NCBI RefSeq assembly: GCF_004300825.1
Contig: NZ_CP036250.1
Coordinates: forward strand, 2,046,001 to 2,110,000
DNA length: 64,000 nt
Source of the DNA: Egicoccus halophilus
Lineage (GTDB): Bacteria; Actinomycetota; Nitriliruptoria; Nitriliruptorales; Nitriliruptoraceae
Direction: 5' to 3'
Each line of letters opens with the position of its first letter. Position 1 is the first letter of the stretch. Positions 16,393-25,632 of this stretch are shown here, piece after piece. The position numbers were made by a program, and so were the translations under genes. The notes below the pieces were generated by a model. That model saw nothing but the letters and a program-made list of their open reading frames with translations. It searched no databases and had not been told where the DNA came from.

Positions 16393-19083
16393 GTGAGCCC
16401 CACCCCGAACGCCGATCGCCGCTCGCTGCTGCTGCTCGACGGTCACAGCCTGGCCTACCGCGCCTTCTACGCGCTGCCGGACACCCTGCGCACGCAGACC
16501 GGTCAGCTCACCAACGCGGTGTACGGCTTCACCTCGATGCTGATCAAGATGCTCGGGGACCGGCGCCCCGACGCGATCGCGGTCGCGTTCGACAAGGGAC
16601 GTGACGTGGCCCGCACGGCCGCCTTCCCGGAGTACAAGGCCAACCGGGTCAGCGCTCCCGACGAGTTCCGCCCGCAGGTGGACCTGATCAAGCAGGTGCT
16701 CGAGGCGCTGCAGATCCCGATCGTCGAGGTACCGGGCGTCGAGGCCGACGACGTGCTCGCCACCATCGCCGGGCAGGCGATCGAGCGCGGCTTCCATGCC
16801 TACGTGGTCACCGGTGACCGCGACGCCATGCAGCTCGTCGACGAGCACCTCACCGTGCTCTACACCCTGCGCGGCATCACCGAGATGGCGGAGATGACGC
16901 CGCCGGCCGTGCAGGAGCGCTACGGCGTGCCGCCGAGCGCCTACGTCGACCTCGCCGCCCTGCGGGGGGACAACTCCGACAACCTGCCCGGTGTGCCGGG
17001 GGTGGGCGACAAGACCGCCGCCAAGCTCGTCAACCAGTTCGGCGACATCGACGGGATCTACGCCCACCTCGACGAGGTGTCGGGCAAGAAGGTGCCGGCC
17101 ATGCTGGCCGAGCACGAACAGCAGGTGCGCACCAACCAGCGCATCATGCGGCTGCGCCGGGACGTCGAGTGCGAGTGCGACCTCGCCGACCTGCGCTTCG
17201 GCGAGATCGACACCGAGGCGGTCCGGGCCCTGTTCGGCTCGCTGGAGTTCCGGGCCCTGTACGACCGTTTCGTCGAAGAGGTGCTGGGCGAGCAGGAGGA
17301 GGCCGCCGCGGCGGCGTTCGACCGGAGCCCGCAGCGGCTGGAGGCCGGCGGGCTGCGCGCGTGGCTGGACGGGGCGGCGCAGCCGTTGGCGGTCGTCCCG
17401 ATCGTCGTCGACCGACCGCCGCACGCGACGCCGGTCGCGATCGCCGTCGCCGCGCCCGACCGTGACCCGGCCTCGGCCCGACTCGACGACCTCGACCCGG
17501 CCGACCTCGACGCCCTGGCGGCGGTGCTGGCCGACCCGACGGTGGCCAAGGTCACCCACGACCTCAAGACGCTCGACCATGCGGCCGCCGCCCTCGGCTG
17601 GGTGGTGTCGGGCGTGACGCTCGACACCGAGCTGGGCGCGTACCTGCTCAACCCCGAGCAGCGGACCTTCGACCTCGAGCGCCTCGCGTTGCAGTACCTG
17701 CAGCGCTCGATCGCCCCGCAGGAGGAGGCGGACGACGCCGACCAGCTGACGCTCGACGTCGGCGAGGACGATCCGTGGGAGGAGCGGGCGCTGCGGGCGG
17801 AGGCGACGTTCGAGCTGGCGCGGCACCTCGACGACCAGCTCGAGCAGCGCGGGCAACGCGACCTCAACGCGACGGTCGAGCTGCCGCTGGCCCCGGTGCT
17901 GGCGCGGATGGAGCGGGCCGGGATCACGCTCGACCTGCACGTGCTCGACGAGATCCGCGACCGGCTCGCGGCCCGGGTCGAGGAGCTCGAACGCGAGGTG
18001 CACGACCATGCGGGGCGGCCGTTCAACATCGGTTCGGGCCCGCAGCTGCAGGCGGTGCTGTTCGACGAGCTCGGGCTGCCCAAGACCCGGCGGATCAAGA
18101 CCGGCTACTCGACCGACGCGCAGGCGCTGAAGAACCTGGCCGGCCAGCATCCGATCATCGAGGCCATCGGCGAGTGGCGCGAGACCTCGAAGCTGCTGAC
18201 GACCTACGTCGACGCGCTACCACCGTTGGTGGACCCGGAGACCGGCCGCATCCACACCACGCTGTCGCAGACGATCGCCGCGACGGGACGGCTGTCCTCG
18301 TCGAACCCGAACCTGCAGAACATCCCGGTGCGTCGGGAGGAGGGGCGCGAGATCCGACGCGCGTTCGTGCCCGGCGAGGGGTTCGGCCAGTTGCTCGTGG
18401 CCGACTACTCCCAGATCGAGCTGCGGATCATGGCGCACCTGTCGCAGGACGACGGCCTGCTCGACGCGTTCGCCTCGGGCGAGGACATCCACGCGACGAC
18501 GGCGGCGAAGGTGTTCGACCTGCCGCTGGAGGCGGTCGACGGGGCGCTGCGTGACCGGGCCAAGGCGGTCAACTACGGCCTGGCGTACGGGCTGACGCCG
18601 TTCGGCCTCGGCCAGCAGCTGGGCATCCCTCCCTCGGAGGCGGTCGAGATCGTCGACGCCTACATGGCCCGGTTCCCGAAGGTGCGCCAGTTCCTCGATG
18701 CCGCGGTGGACCAGGCTCGTCGCGACGGGTTCACGACCACGCTGTTCGGCCGTCGGCGCTACCTCCCGGACCTGTTGTCCGACAACCGCAACCGTCGGCA
18801 GATGGCGGAGCGGATGGCGCTCAACGCGCCGATCCAGGGCACGGCGGCGGACGTGATCAAGCTGGCCATGATCACTCTGCAGCACGCGCTGGACCGCTCC
18901 GGGCTGCGCACGCAGCTGCTGCTCCAGGTTCACGACGAGGTGATCCTCGAGGTTCCCGAGGACGAGTTCGACGCCGCCCGGGACCTGGTGGTCACCGAGC
19001 TGTCCGGGGTCGTCGACCTGGCCGTGCCGCTCGAGGTCGACACCGCGTTCGGCCCGACCTGGTTCGACGCCCAGAAGCACTGA
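16393..19083 (+). CDS. polA: DNA polymerase I
   Basis: 896-residue family-A polymerase that fills repair gaps and replaces RNA primers. The N-terminal 5'-3' nuclease (about 1-295) starts with LLLLDGHSLAYRAFYALPD and has VEADDVLATIA, TGDRDAMQLV and GVPGVGDKTAAKL. The middle 3'-5' exonuclease-like domain lacks the catalytic DxE and Asp/Tyr motifs, so proofreading is probably absent. Polymerase motif A is VADYSQIELR (Asp671), O-helix RAKAVNYGLAYG and motif C QVHDEVILE (His847-Glu849). Residue 728 in the O-helix is Tyr rather than the Phe of E. coli, as in mycobacterial PolA. GTG start with GAGGTG upstream. Confidence 0.97.
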   Translation: MSPTPNADRRSLLLLDGHSLAYRAFYALPDTLRTQTGQLTNAVYGFTSMLIKMLGDRRPDAIAVAFDKGRDVARTAAFPEYKANRVSAPDEFRPQVDLIKQVLEALQIPIVEVPGVEADDVLATIAGQAIERGFHAYVVTGDRDAMQLVDEHLTVLYTLRGITEMAEMTPPAVQERYGVPPSAYVDLAALRGDNSDNLPGVPGVGDKTAAKLVNQFGDIDGIYAHLDEVSGKKVPAMLAEHEQQVRTNQRIMRLRRDVECECDLADLRFGEIDTEAVRALFGSLEFRALYDRFVEEVLGEQEEAAAAAFDRSPQRLEAGGLRAWLDGAAQPLAVVPIVVDRPPHATPVAIAVAAPDRDPASARLDDLDPADLDALAAVLADPTVAKVTHDLKTLDHAAAALGWVVSGVTLDTELGAYLLNPEQRTFDLERLALQYLQRSIAPQEEADDADQLTLDVGEDDPWEERALRAEATFELARHLDDQLEQRGQRDLNATVELPLAPVLARMERAGITLDLHVLDEIRDRLAARVEELEREVHDHAGRPFNIGSGPQLQAVLFDELGLPKTRRIKTGYSTDAQALKNLAGQHPIIEAIGEWRETSKLLTTYVDALPPLVDPETGRIHTTLSQTIAATGRLSSSNPNLQNIPVRREEGREIRRAFVPGEGFGQLLVADYSQIELRIMAHLSQDDGLLDAFASGEDIHATTAAKVFDLPLEAVDGALRDRAKAVNYGLAYGLTPFGLGQQLGIPPSEAVEIVDAYMARFPKVRQFLDAAVDQARRDGFTTTLFGRRRYLPDLLSDNRNRRQMAERMALNAPIQGTAADVIKLAMITLQHALDRSGLRTQLLLQVHDEVILEVPEDEFDAARDLVVTELSGVVDLAVPLEVDTAFGPTWFDAQKH

Positions 19084-19089
19084 CGCGCT

Positions 19090-19122
19090 CGGCCGGCGGC
19101 GCGGGACGCGCGTCGCCGGCCG
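19090..19122 (+). terminator. polA terminator hairpin
   Basis: A 14-bp GC stem (9 bp outer, 5 bp inner, two-base bulge) with a three-base loop begins seven bases after the polA stop. Confidence 0.75.
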
Positions 19123-19170
19123 ACCGCCGTCAGTCGGGGGAGCCGTGCCTGCGACTCCCCTTTGCGTGGG

Positions 19171-20379
19171 TCAGTGGGACATCGAGGCCGCCGAGGCCCG
19201 TGCCGGGATGTCGTCGTAGCGCTCCGGGTCGATGTCGTCGAAGGTGCCGTCGGTCAATGCGTCGAGGATGCCCTGGACGCCGTTCTCGATCTGTCGGACC
19301 AGCATGCCCATGCGCTTCTGGCCGATGTGCTGGGTCTGACCCGCGGTCTCGAAGAGGACCACGGCGCTGCCACGGAGGGCGAACGAGCCGTGGGCCGTGC
19401 TCGGGTCGTCGAAGTGTTGTGGGTACATCGTGACCTTGGACGCCGGCGAGTTGCCCCGCTGCAACGCGTCGTAGACGGCCACGTTGGCGCGCCGGGACGC
19501 GTCGAAATCGAGCGTCGGCCAGGACGGGCCCCATCGCTCCTCGTCCATGAGCGTGGCCGTCAGCGACAGGTACGAGTAGTGGTCGTCCTCGACCTCGGTA
19601 GGTGTGCCGTAACGGAAGCACGGGCCCTGATTGTGCAGGTCGACGTAGACGTCGACGCGGCCGTGCTGCTCCTCGAGCCCGGCGTAGACGTCACGCAAGG
19701 TGCGTGCCTCGGGGGTCACGTACATCCCGAAGCCGTCGGGGTCCGCGGGGAGGTCGGCGAGCTGCGGCTCGTAGGAGACATCCGGGTGGAAGTCCCGGTT
19801 GACGTCGAAGCCGTTCTGTGACGCGTTGTAGTACCAGACGGGACTTCCGCCCTCGAGCTGCGGGTGCATGGACAGCGCATCGGACCATGACAGGCCGTTG
19901 CGGCGCTGGTCGAGCTCCGCACCGTCCGGATTCAGCTTCGGCACGGCGACGAAGGTGACCTGCTCGCGGATTTCGGCGGACCTACGCGAGTTGTTTCCGA
20001 GTGTCCCGAGCAGATTGAGCAGTGCCGTGGTGCCCTGCTTCTCGTTACCGTGGATCTCGGTCGTCACGAGCACGACCTGGTCGCCGTGTCCGACGGTGGC
20101 GGTCCAGATCTCGCGGCCCTCGAAGGAGTGCCCGGCGAGGTCGACGGCGACCCGCCCCTGGCTGCTGCGCTCGAGGCGTTCGAGCTGCCGGCCGAGTTCG
20201 GTGTGGTCGATGAAGCCGGCGACCGACGTGCCACCGGTCTCCGTGCCGCAGTGCGCGGTCCCGGGATTGGCGGTCGCCGGCGTGGGGACCGCCACGGCGG
20301 CGAGCATGGCCGACGCCCCGAGGGCGGCAAGGAATGTCCTGGTTCTCGGTCCACGAAGACGTTGGGTCGTTCCTGACAT
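19171..20379 (-). CDS. Secreted M14-family zinc carboxypeptidase
   Basis: Exported metallopeptidase of 402 residues. The ATG at 20379 opens a twin-Arg-less Sec signal peptide ending near ATANPGTA. The M14 signature is complete: zinc ligands in TEIHGNEKQG (His and Glu), the substrate-binding region LNPDGAEL, DVNRDFHP, the third zinc His in YVDLHNQGPC, and the catalytic Glu in LFETAGQ. Family members remove C-terminal residues from peptides or cleave peptidoglycan stem peptides; which applies cannot be told. No SLH-like repeats are attached, unlike its neighbours. A further in-frame start upstream would add 27 residues before the signal peptide and is unlikely. Confidence 0.88.
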   Translation of the reverse strand: MSGTTQRLRGPRTRTFLAALGASAMLAAVAVPTPATANPGTAHCGTETGGTSVAGFIDHTELGRQLERLERSSQGRVAVDLAGHSFEGREIWTATVGHGDQVVLVTTEIHGNEKQGTTALLNLLGTLGNNSRRSAEIREQVTFVAVPKLNPDGAELDQRRNGLSWSDALSMHPQLEGGSPVWYYNASQNGFDVNRDFHPDVSYEPQLADLPADPDGFGMYVTPEARTLRDVYAGLEEQHGRVDVYVDLHNQGPCFRYGTPTEVEDDHYSYLSLTATLMDEERWGPSWPTLDFDASRRANVAVYDALQRGNSPASKVTMYPQHFDDPSTAHGSFALRGSAVVLFETAGQTQHIGQKRMGMLVRQIENGVQGILDALTDGTFDDIDPERYDDIPARASAASMSH

Positions 20380-20607
20380 GGTGGGAGCGTCCTTCGTTGC
20401 AGTGACCGGCGGGCGATGCCCCGCCGGGATAGCGGCCCGTTGGCCGTGCGATGAACACACCCTAGATGTCTAGTTCCCGGTTGTTTCGTCGAGGCTTCCG
20501 GAGACCACCCTCACCGTTACGCGACGGCCGCTTCGCTGGAGACCGGCGATTGGCCGGTCGAACTCCGACCGGTGCGCGGTTCACCATGCGCGGGGTGGGT
20601 CTTGACG

Positions 20608-21900
20608 TCAGCGGCGCAGGACGCCGCGGTCGAGGAACGAGGCCATCTGGTCGCGGCGGACCGGGTCGGCGGGGCAGTACCGGGGTGGCTGCTCGTCACA
20701 ACCGGCGGCGATCCCCGCGGCGGTCAGCGCGTCGATCGACGCGGCGTGGGTGGCCGTTCGCCCCACGTCCACGTAGTCGGCGGGCTCGGCGTCCTCCAGG
20801 GAGAGGCCGCGGTCGAGGAACGTCGCCATCTGCGCGCGATTCACCGGTTCGTCGGGGCAGTAGCGTGACCCGTCGCCGCAGCCGGCGGTGATCCCGGCGC
20901 CGGCGACGGCGTCGATCGCGTCGGCATGGGCCGCGCCGGCGCCGACGTCCTCGAAACCCGACGGTGCGGCGCTCGGCAGGTCGAGGGCGCGGGCGAGGAA
21001 GGACGCCATCTGGGCCCGGGTGACCGACTCGTCGGTGCAGAAGCGCGGGCCCTCGGCGTGGCACCCGGCCGTCACGCCGGCGTCGGCGAGGCGCTCGATG
21101 GCCGCGGTGTGGACGCTGGCCCCGCTGTCGACGAATGCCAGCGGTGCGAGGTCACCGTGTTCGTCGAGCACGGTGAAGCAGTAGCCGCGATCCCGGGCAC
21201 CGTCGACGACGTCGGGCAGTGCCCGCACCGTCTCGGGCGTGTTGCTCGACCCGTCGTGGAACAGCAGCACGTCGCCGGGCGCCAGGTCGCCGAGGACGCG
21301 GCGGACGATCTGTTCGGCCGACGACTCCCAGTCGCGCGAGTCGAGGTCCCACAGCAGCGGCCGGTAGCCCGTCGACTCGATCACGGCGCGTACCCGCGCG
21401 TCGGTCGCGCCGAACGGCGGGCGCAGCAGGGGGAGCGGCTCCACGCCCGCCTCCCGGATCGCGTGGTCGGCCGCCTCGATCGTCGATCGGATCTGCTCGT
21501 CGGGGTGTTCGGTCAGTCGTTCGTGGCCGTAGGTGTGATTGGCGACCCGGTGTCCCTCCCGGTCGACCCGACGCAGCAACCCGGGTCGGTCCTCGACCTT
21601 GGCACCCTCCACGAAGAAGGTGGCGCGTACGCCGTGCTCGGCGAGGGCATCGAGGACGTCGCCGGTGTGGACGTCGGGGCCGTCGTCGAACGTCATCGCG
21701 AGGTGCCCCGTCGGGCAGCTCTCCGTCGGGGCCGGGGCAACGGCCTCGCTGGCGACGTCGGGCGTGCCGTCACGGGCGATCGGTTCGTCGTTGCCGACCG
21801 CGAGGGCCGGTGCCGTACCCGCGAGGGACGCCGTCGCCAGTGCGAGCACCCCGGCCACGGCACCGAGCGCGGCGATGGCGGTGCGCGGCGCCCGTACCAC
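20608..21900 (-). CDS. Secreted polysaccharide deacetylase with three SLH-like repeats
   Basis: The exported NodB-domain enzyme is predicted to N- or O-deacetylate a cell-surface polysaccharide. From a GTG at 21900 there is a signal peptide, then the deacetylase domain (about residues 60-255). It has LAMTFDDGPD (catalytic and metal Asp), NHTYGH (metal His pair), RPPFGA, WDLDSRDW and LLFHDG. Residues about 265-430 are three repeats ending in RAQMASFLARAL, RAQMATFLDRGL and RDQMASFLDRGV, a variant of S-layer homology modules. Each repeat has a Cys pair (GC followed by FC or YC). These modules should hold the enzyme on the wall. The start is not supported by a strong ribosome-binding site. Confidence 0.87.
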   Translation of the reverse strand: MVRAPRTAIAALGAVAGVLALATASLAGTAPALAVGNDEPIARDGTPDVASEAVAPAPTESCPTGHLAMTFDDGPDVHTGDVLDALAEHGVRATFFVEGAKVEDRPGLLRRVDREGHRVANHTYGHERLTEHPDEQIRSTIEAADHAIREAGVEPLPLLRPPFGATDARVRAVIESTGYRPLLWDLDSRDWESSAEQIVRRVLGDLAPGDVLLFHDGSSNTPETVRALPDVVDGARDRGYCFTVLDEHGDLAPLAFVDSGASVHTAAIERLADAGVTAGCHAEGPRFCTDESVTRAQMASFLARALDLPSAAPSGFEDVGAGAAHADAIDAVAGAGITAGCGDGSRYCPDEPVNRAQMATFLDRGLSLEDAEPADYVDVGRTATHAASIDALTAAGIAAGCDEQPPRYCPADPVRRDQMASFLDRGVLRR

Positions 21901-22312
21901 CCGGCTCGGGGGATGCGGTCGGGTTCGAGCTCGAGGCGGTGACGACAGCGGGATGTCCCGTCCTTTCCACGGCGGCGGGAACAGTGTGGCGGCCGGCCGG
22001 TGCGGCTCGCCCGGACGCCGACTCGACCAGCCGGACAGGGCACGTACGTCTTCCGTCGTCGATCGGTTCCCGACGTCGGACGGGCGCGCACTTCCGCGCG
22101 GTCGTCGACCTCGGTGCTTGTGCACCCGGGGGAGGCGGCCGTCCTCAAGGACGAGCGCGCGACACCGACCCGCCGCACGTGCAGACCCACGTGGTGGTCG
22201 AGTCGAGGTCGGTCGCCCGGGCACGACGACCCGGGAGCCGCGCGCCATCGAGTGCGGTCGCCGACCGAGACCGGCACCGCGACGCCGACACCCGCGACGT
22301 GATGGGAATCCG
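21901..22312. other. Divergent intergenic region
   Basis: 412 bases between the deacetylase and amidase genes, which are transcribed away from each other. No gene recognised. I looked for a ydaO (c-di-AMP) or GEMM (c-di-GMP) riboswitch, both known upstream of wall hydrolases, and did not find their conserved cores. Confidence 0.5.
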
Positions 22313-24016
22313 ATGCGTATCCGCAAGCGCCAGGCTGCCGTGCTGACCACGGTGCTGGCCGCCATGACCGTGACGCCGGTCGCGCCGTCGTTCGCGACCG
22401 AGGTCGCGCCGCCCGAGACGGTCGTCGACACCCTGGAGGACCTGCCCGAGGCCCCGGGGTCGGCCGCCACCGAGGCCGACGAGTCCTACACCGGCACGGT
22501 CGAGTCCGAGCTCGCGTTCACCATGATCGGGTTCACGCTGCCCGAAGGCGCCGAGTACGCCCGGGTGCGCACCCGGGACCTCGACGGCACGTGGGGGGCG
22601 TGGACCGAGCTCGACCGCCAGGTCGCCGGCCTGGACGGCCCCGACCCGGACACCGCCGAGGCGGCGGGTGCCGCGACCAACGTGACCGAACCACTGTGGG
22701 TGGGGGACGCGGACGCGTTCCAGGTCGCCGTCGACGGCGAGCTCGCCGAACTCGAGGCGAACGTCCTCGACACCGACGGGCTCAACGAGGGTCGGATCGC
22801 CAAGCTGGCCCGGCACGTCAAGCCGCGCGCCGTCGCCGCGCCGGCGGAGGCCGCGGCCTCCCGTCCGACGATCGTCAGCCGGGCCCAGTGGGGCGCCAAC
22901 GAGTCGCTGCGCCGCGGTTCACCGTCGTACGCCTCGCGGGCGACCTTCGGCGTGATCCACCACACCGCCGGGACCAACAACTACACCAGGGATCAGTCGC
23001 CGTCGATCATGCGCGGCATCCTGTCGTACCACACCCAGACCCAGAAGTGGTCCGACATCGGCTACAACATCGTGGTCGACAAGTACGGTCAGGTCTTCGA
23101 GGGTCGCGCCGGCGGGCTCGACCGCGCCGTCATCGGCAGCCACGCCGCCGGGTTCAACACCGGGTCGTTCGGTGTGGCCGTGCTGGGCAACTACGACACC
23201 GTCGACCTGCCCTCCGCGGCCCAGGATGCGGTCGCCCGCGTCGTCGCCTGGAAGTACGGCGTGCACGGCATCAACGCGGCCGCCTCGCGCACCACGGTCG
23301 CCAACGGTCGCACCATCAACGTGCTGGCGATGCACCGCGACGTCGGCTCGACCGCCTGCCCCGGCAGGTTCTTCGCCGCGAAGATGGGTGCGATCCGGAC
23401 CCGCGTGGCACAGCTGGCCGGCACGAGCAGCACCCCGGCCCCGGCCCCCGCGCCGGCCCCCGCGCCGGCCCCCGCGCCGGTCCCCGCGCCGGCCCCCACG
23501 CCGGCCCCCGTGGCCCGCTTCGCCGACGTGCCCCGCACGCATGCCCACCACACCGGCGTGGAGTTCGTCGCGCAGCAGCGGATCACCAACGGGTGCACCT
23601 CGACGCAGTACTGCCCGGGCGCCAACGTGACCCGGGAGCAGATGGCCAGCTTCCTGCAGCGTGCCTTCACGTTCCCGACCACCTCCCGGCAGCCGTACAC
23701 CGACGTCAGCGGCACGCATGCCGCCGCGGTCGCGGCCACCTCGACCGCCGGGGTGACGGCTGCCTGTGCTCCGGGCCGTTACTGCCCGAGCCGCGCCGTG
23801 ACACGCGGGGAGATGGCCGACATGCTCGCCAGGGCCCTCGATCTCCCCAACTCGTCGAACGCCTTCAGCGACGCCCGCAATCACCAGTACGCCGGGGCGA
23901 TCGGTGCCGTGAGCAAGGCCGGCATCACCACGGGCCGTGCCGACGGGACCTTCGGTCCCAACGACCCGGTGACTCGCGCGCAGATGGCCACGTTCCTCCA
24001 GCGCGCCCTGCGCTGA
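22313..24016 (+). CDS. Secreted N-acetylmuramoyl-L-alanine amidase (PGRP/amidase_2) with three SLH-like repeats
   Basis: Wall hydrolase of 567 residues that cleaves the amide bond between muramic acid and the stem peptide. Signal peptide at 1-27; an all-beta region to about 165 of unknown role; amidase/PGRP domain about 185-365. Zinc-ligand region FGVIHHTAG (His216/217), catalytic-side SDIGYNIVVDKYGQVFEGRAGG, VAVLGNYD and MHRDVGSTACPG. A Pro-Ala linker encoded by a short DNA repeat (about 23437-23515) leads to three C-terminal repeats with REQMASFLQRAF, RGEMADMLARAL and RAQMATFLQRAL. The first two carry a Cys pair; the third has the ordinary SLH DGTFGPND instead. ATG start at 22313. Confidence 0.9.
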   Translation: MRIRKRQAAVLTTVLAAMTVTPVAPSFATEVAPPETVVDTLEDLPEAPGSAATEADESYTGTVESELAFTMIGFTLPEGAEYARVRTRDLDGTWGAWTELDRQVAGLDGPDPDTAEAAGAATNVTEPLWVGDADAFQVAVDGELAELEANVLDTDGLNEGRIAKLARHVKPRAVAAPAEAAASRPTIVSRAQWGANESLRRGSPSYASRATFGVIHHTAGTNNYTRDQSPSIMRGILSYHTQTQKWSDIGYNIVVDKYGQVFEGRAGGLDRAVIGSHAAGFNTGSFGVAVLGNYDTVDLPSAAQDAVARVVAWKYGVHGINAAASRTTVANGRTINVLAMHRDVGSTACPGRFFAAKMGAIRTRVAQLAGTSSTPAPAPAPAPAPAPAPVPAPAPTPAPVARFADVPRTHAHHTGVEFVAQQRITNGCTSTQYCPGANVTREQMASFLQRAFTFPTTSRQPYTDVSGTHAAAVAATSTAGVTAACAPGRYCPSRAVTRGEMADMLARALDLPNSSNAFSDARNHQYAGAIGAVSKAGITTGRADGTFGPNDPVTRAQMATFLQRALR

Positions 24017-24057
24017 CGTCCCGACACCCGCCTGTACCGAACCGAGGAGTTGCACCG

Positions 24058-24522
24058 GTGACACCGTCGAAGAAGACCCTGCTCGCCGCGGTGACCGCCG
24101 CGCTGGTCACCACCGGCACCGTGTCGGCGTTCGCGGTGTCGTCCGTGGAGGACGACACCGCGCCGGTCGGCGCCCCCAGCGTGGAATCGGGCGTGGAGTC
24201 GTCGGGTCCGCTGGAGCCGGACGATGTCCTTCCGGCACCAGCACCGGCGCCCGCTCCGGCCGAGCGCCCCACGGCCGAGGAGCCGACCGATGCGCCGGCG
24301 CCCGTCCCGGTCGACGCGCCGGCGCCGGCACCCGGGCCGGCGGCCGGGGTGGCCGAGCCGGAACTGGAGGTCGACGAGGACGGGTGTGTCACCGACCTCA
24401 CCACCGGTCTCGTGATCGCGTGCGCCGACGAGGCGGAGGGGCCGGACGAGGGCAGCGAGGAGTACTGCCTGATCGACCCGACCGCAGCGGCATGCCTTCC
24501 GGAGGTCACCACGGGCCGGTGA
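24058..24522 (+). CDS. Small secreted Pro/Ala-rich protein of unknown function
   Basis: 154 residues, not recognised as a family. A GTG start with GAGGAG upstream opens a clear signal peptide (KKTLLAAVTAALVTTGTVSAFA). The mature part is low complexity, rich in Pro, Ala and acidic residues, and ends in a short region with four cysteines (GCVTDL, IACADE, YCLIDP, ACLPE) that could form two disulphides. It begins 42 bases after the amidase stop on the same strand, so it is probably co-transcribed with that wall enzyme. An accessory or wall-spanning role is a guess from position only. Confidence 0.7.
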   Translation: MTPSKKTLLAAVTAALVTTGTVSAFAVSSVEDDTAPVGAPSVESGVESSGPLEPDDVLPAPAPAPAPAERPTAEEPTDAPAPVPVDAPAPAPGPAAGVAEPELEVDEDGCVTDLTTGLVIACADEAEGPDEGSEEYCLIDPTAAACLPEVTTGR

Positions 24523-24549
24523 CCGGCGCCACCACGTCGGCTGAGCGTG

Positions 24550-25197
24550 TCAGCGGACCGCGCAGGTGCAGGTGTCGGTGTTCCGCGCCGGCGCCTGCTG
24601 CAACAGGGCGAGGCCGGCGCGGGCGCCGAAGACGGCCAGGGCGGTGATGCCGGCCACCTCGAGCGTGGTCTCCACCACGTTGTTCAGCCACGGATGACCG
24701 CTGCGGTCGACCACGGCGGACGCGGCGAAGAGGGCGATGGCGATCGGTGCCGCCCAGGCGTCGGGGCGGGCGCGCACGACCTCGGCATAGCGCACGACGA
24801 CGGCGACCGCGACCGCCCCCATCGCCGTGAAGGTGATCGCCTCGGGGACCCCAGCGATGTTGCCGAGCACCGCCTCGTGTCCCTGGAACTTGTCGTCGAG
24901 CACGAGGACGGCCATCCCGAGGCCGAGGACGCCGACGAACTCCGTGTTGCGATCCCGGCGCCCCCGCAGGGCCCAGGCCGCGGTCAGGCACCCACCGGCC
25001 GCCATGGCGAGCACGGTCGTGCGCAGCAACGTGACCGCCCCGAGGTAGAACGGCGCGTCGAGGACCGCGGCCGGGTCTCCCATGAGGACGCCGACCTCGA
25101 TGCCGCGCCAGAGGTGCGCGAGTCCGACACCGCCCATGACGAACGCCGTGCATGCCGCCGCGATGCCGAGTGTCCGGCCGCTTCCCCGTGCCACCAT
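24550..25197 (-). CDS. Multi-pass membrane protein of unknown function
   Basis: 215 residues with about six predicted membrane helices and no family I recognise. The only striking polar segment inside the membrane region is VLVLDDKFQGHE (about residues 98-109), whose acidic pair and His could be functional; a second acidic patch is VVDRSGHPWLNN. The C-terminus has two cysteines (DTCTCAVR). It faces the small secreted protein tail to tail and is 75 bases from the PASTA lipoprotein gene, which is transcribed toward it on the same strand. Confidence 0.65.
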   Translation of the reverse strand: MVARGSGRTLGIAAACTAFVMGGVGLAHLWRGIEVGVLMGDPAAVLDAPFYLGAVTLLRTTVLAMAAGGCLTAAWALRGRRDRNTEFVGVLGLGMAVLVLDDKFQGHEAVLGNIAGVPEAITFTAMGAVAVAVVVRYAEVVRARPDAWAAPIAIALFAASAVVDRSGHPWLNNVVETTLEVAGITALAVFGARAGLALLQQAPARNTDTCTCAVR

Positions 25198-25272
25198 CGC
25201 TCCGTCACCCCTCGATCGTTGCCGTCGGGTCGACGGCGCCGAGGCACCTCGTGTTCGCGGCCCGCCGGGCGG

Positions 25273-25632
25273 TCAGTCGCGGGGTTCGCCGGCGATCCGC
25301 AGCGTGACCCGCTGGCCGTCCTGGATCTGGCGCCCGGCCGCCGGCTCGCTGCGGTAGACCAGATCGGGATCCATCTCCGCGGTCCGCACGATGCCGGTGG
25401 TCACCACGAAGCCCGACTCCTCGAGTTGGGCGACGGCCTCGTCCGCGGGCATGCCGACCACGTCCGGCATCGTCGACGACTCGGCTTCGGCCTCCGGTTC
25501 GGCACCGGCTTCCTCACCGACGACCGCATCGGCGTCGCCGGCCGCGGAGGTGTCCCCACCGCCCGCGCATCCGGTGGCGAAGGCGACCGCAGCCAGCAGC
25601 GTGGCCAGTCCTGCTCGTGTCGTGAACTTCAC
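25273..25632 (-). CDS. Lipoprotein with one PASTA domain
   Basis: 119 residues from a GTG at 25632. A lipoprotein signal ends in FATGC (Cys about residue 22), followed by an acidic linker and a single PASTA domain (about 54-115): MPDVVGMPADEAVAQLEESG, then VVTTGIV, a YRSEPAAG turn and VTLRIA. PASTA modules in wall kinases and penicillin-binding proteins bind peptidoglycan fragments. A free lipid-anchored PASTA module is less usual and could act as a sensor partner or scaffold. No kinase or penicillin-binding protein is adjacent. Confidence 0.8.
   Translation of the reverse strand: MKFTTRAGLATLLAAVAFATGCAGGGDTSAAGDADAVVGEEAGAEPEAEAESSTMPDVVGMPADEAVAQLEESGFVVTTGIVRTAEMDPDLVYRSEPAAGRQIQDGQRVTLRIAGEPRD

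Noticed and set aside
21901-22312. c-di-AMP (ydaO) or c-di-GMP (GEMM) riboswitch upstream of the wall enzymes
   Set aside because: Expected by analogy with other actinobacterial wall hydrolases, but I could not find the conserved core sequences on either strand.
23437-23515. Short Pro-Ala coding repeats as a mobile or regulatory repeat
   Set aside because: They are an in-frame linker between enzyme and wall-binding modules, a common low-complexity feature.
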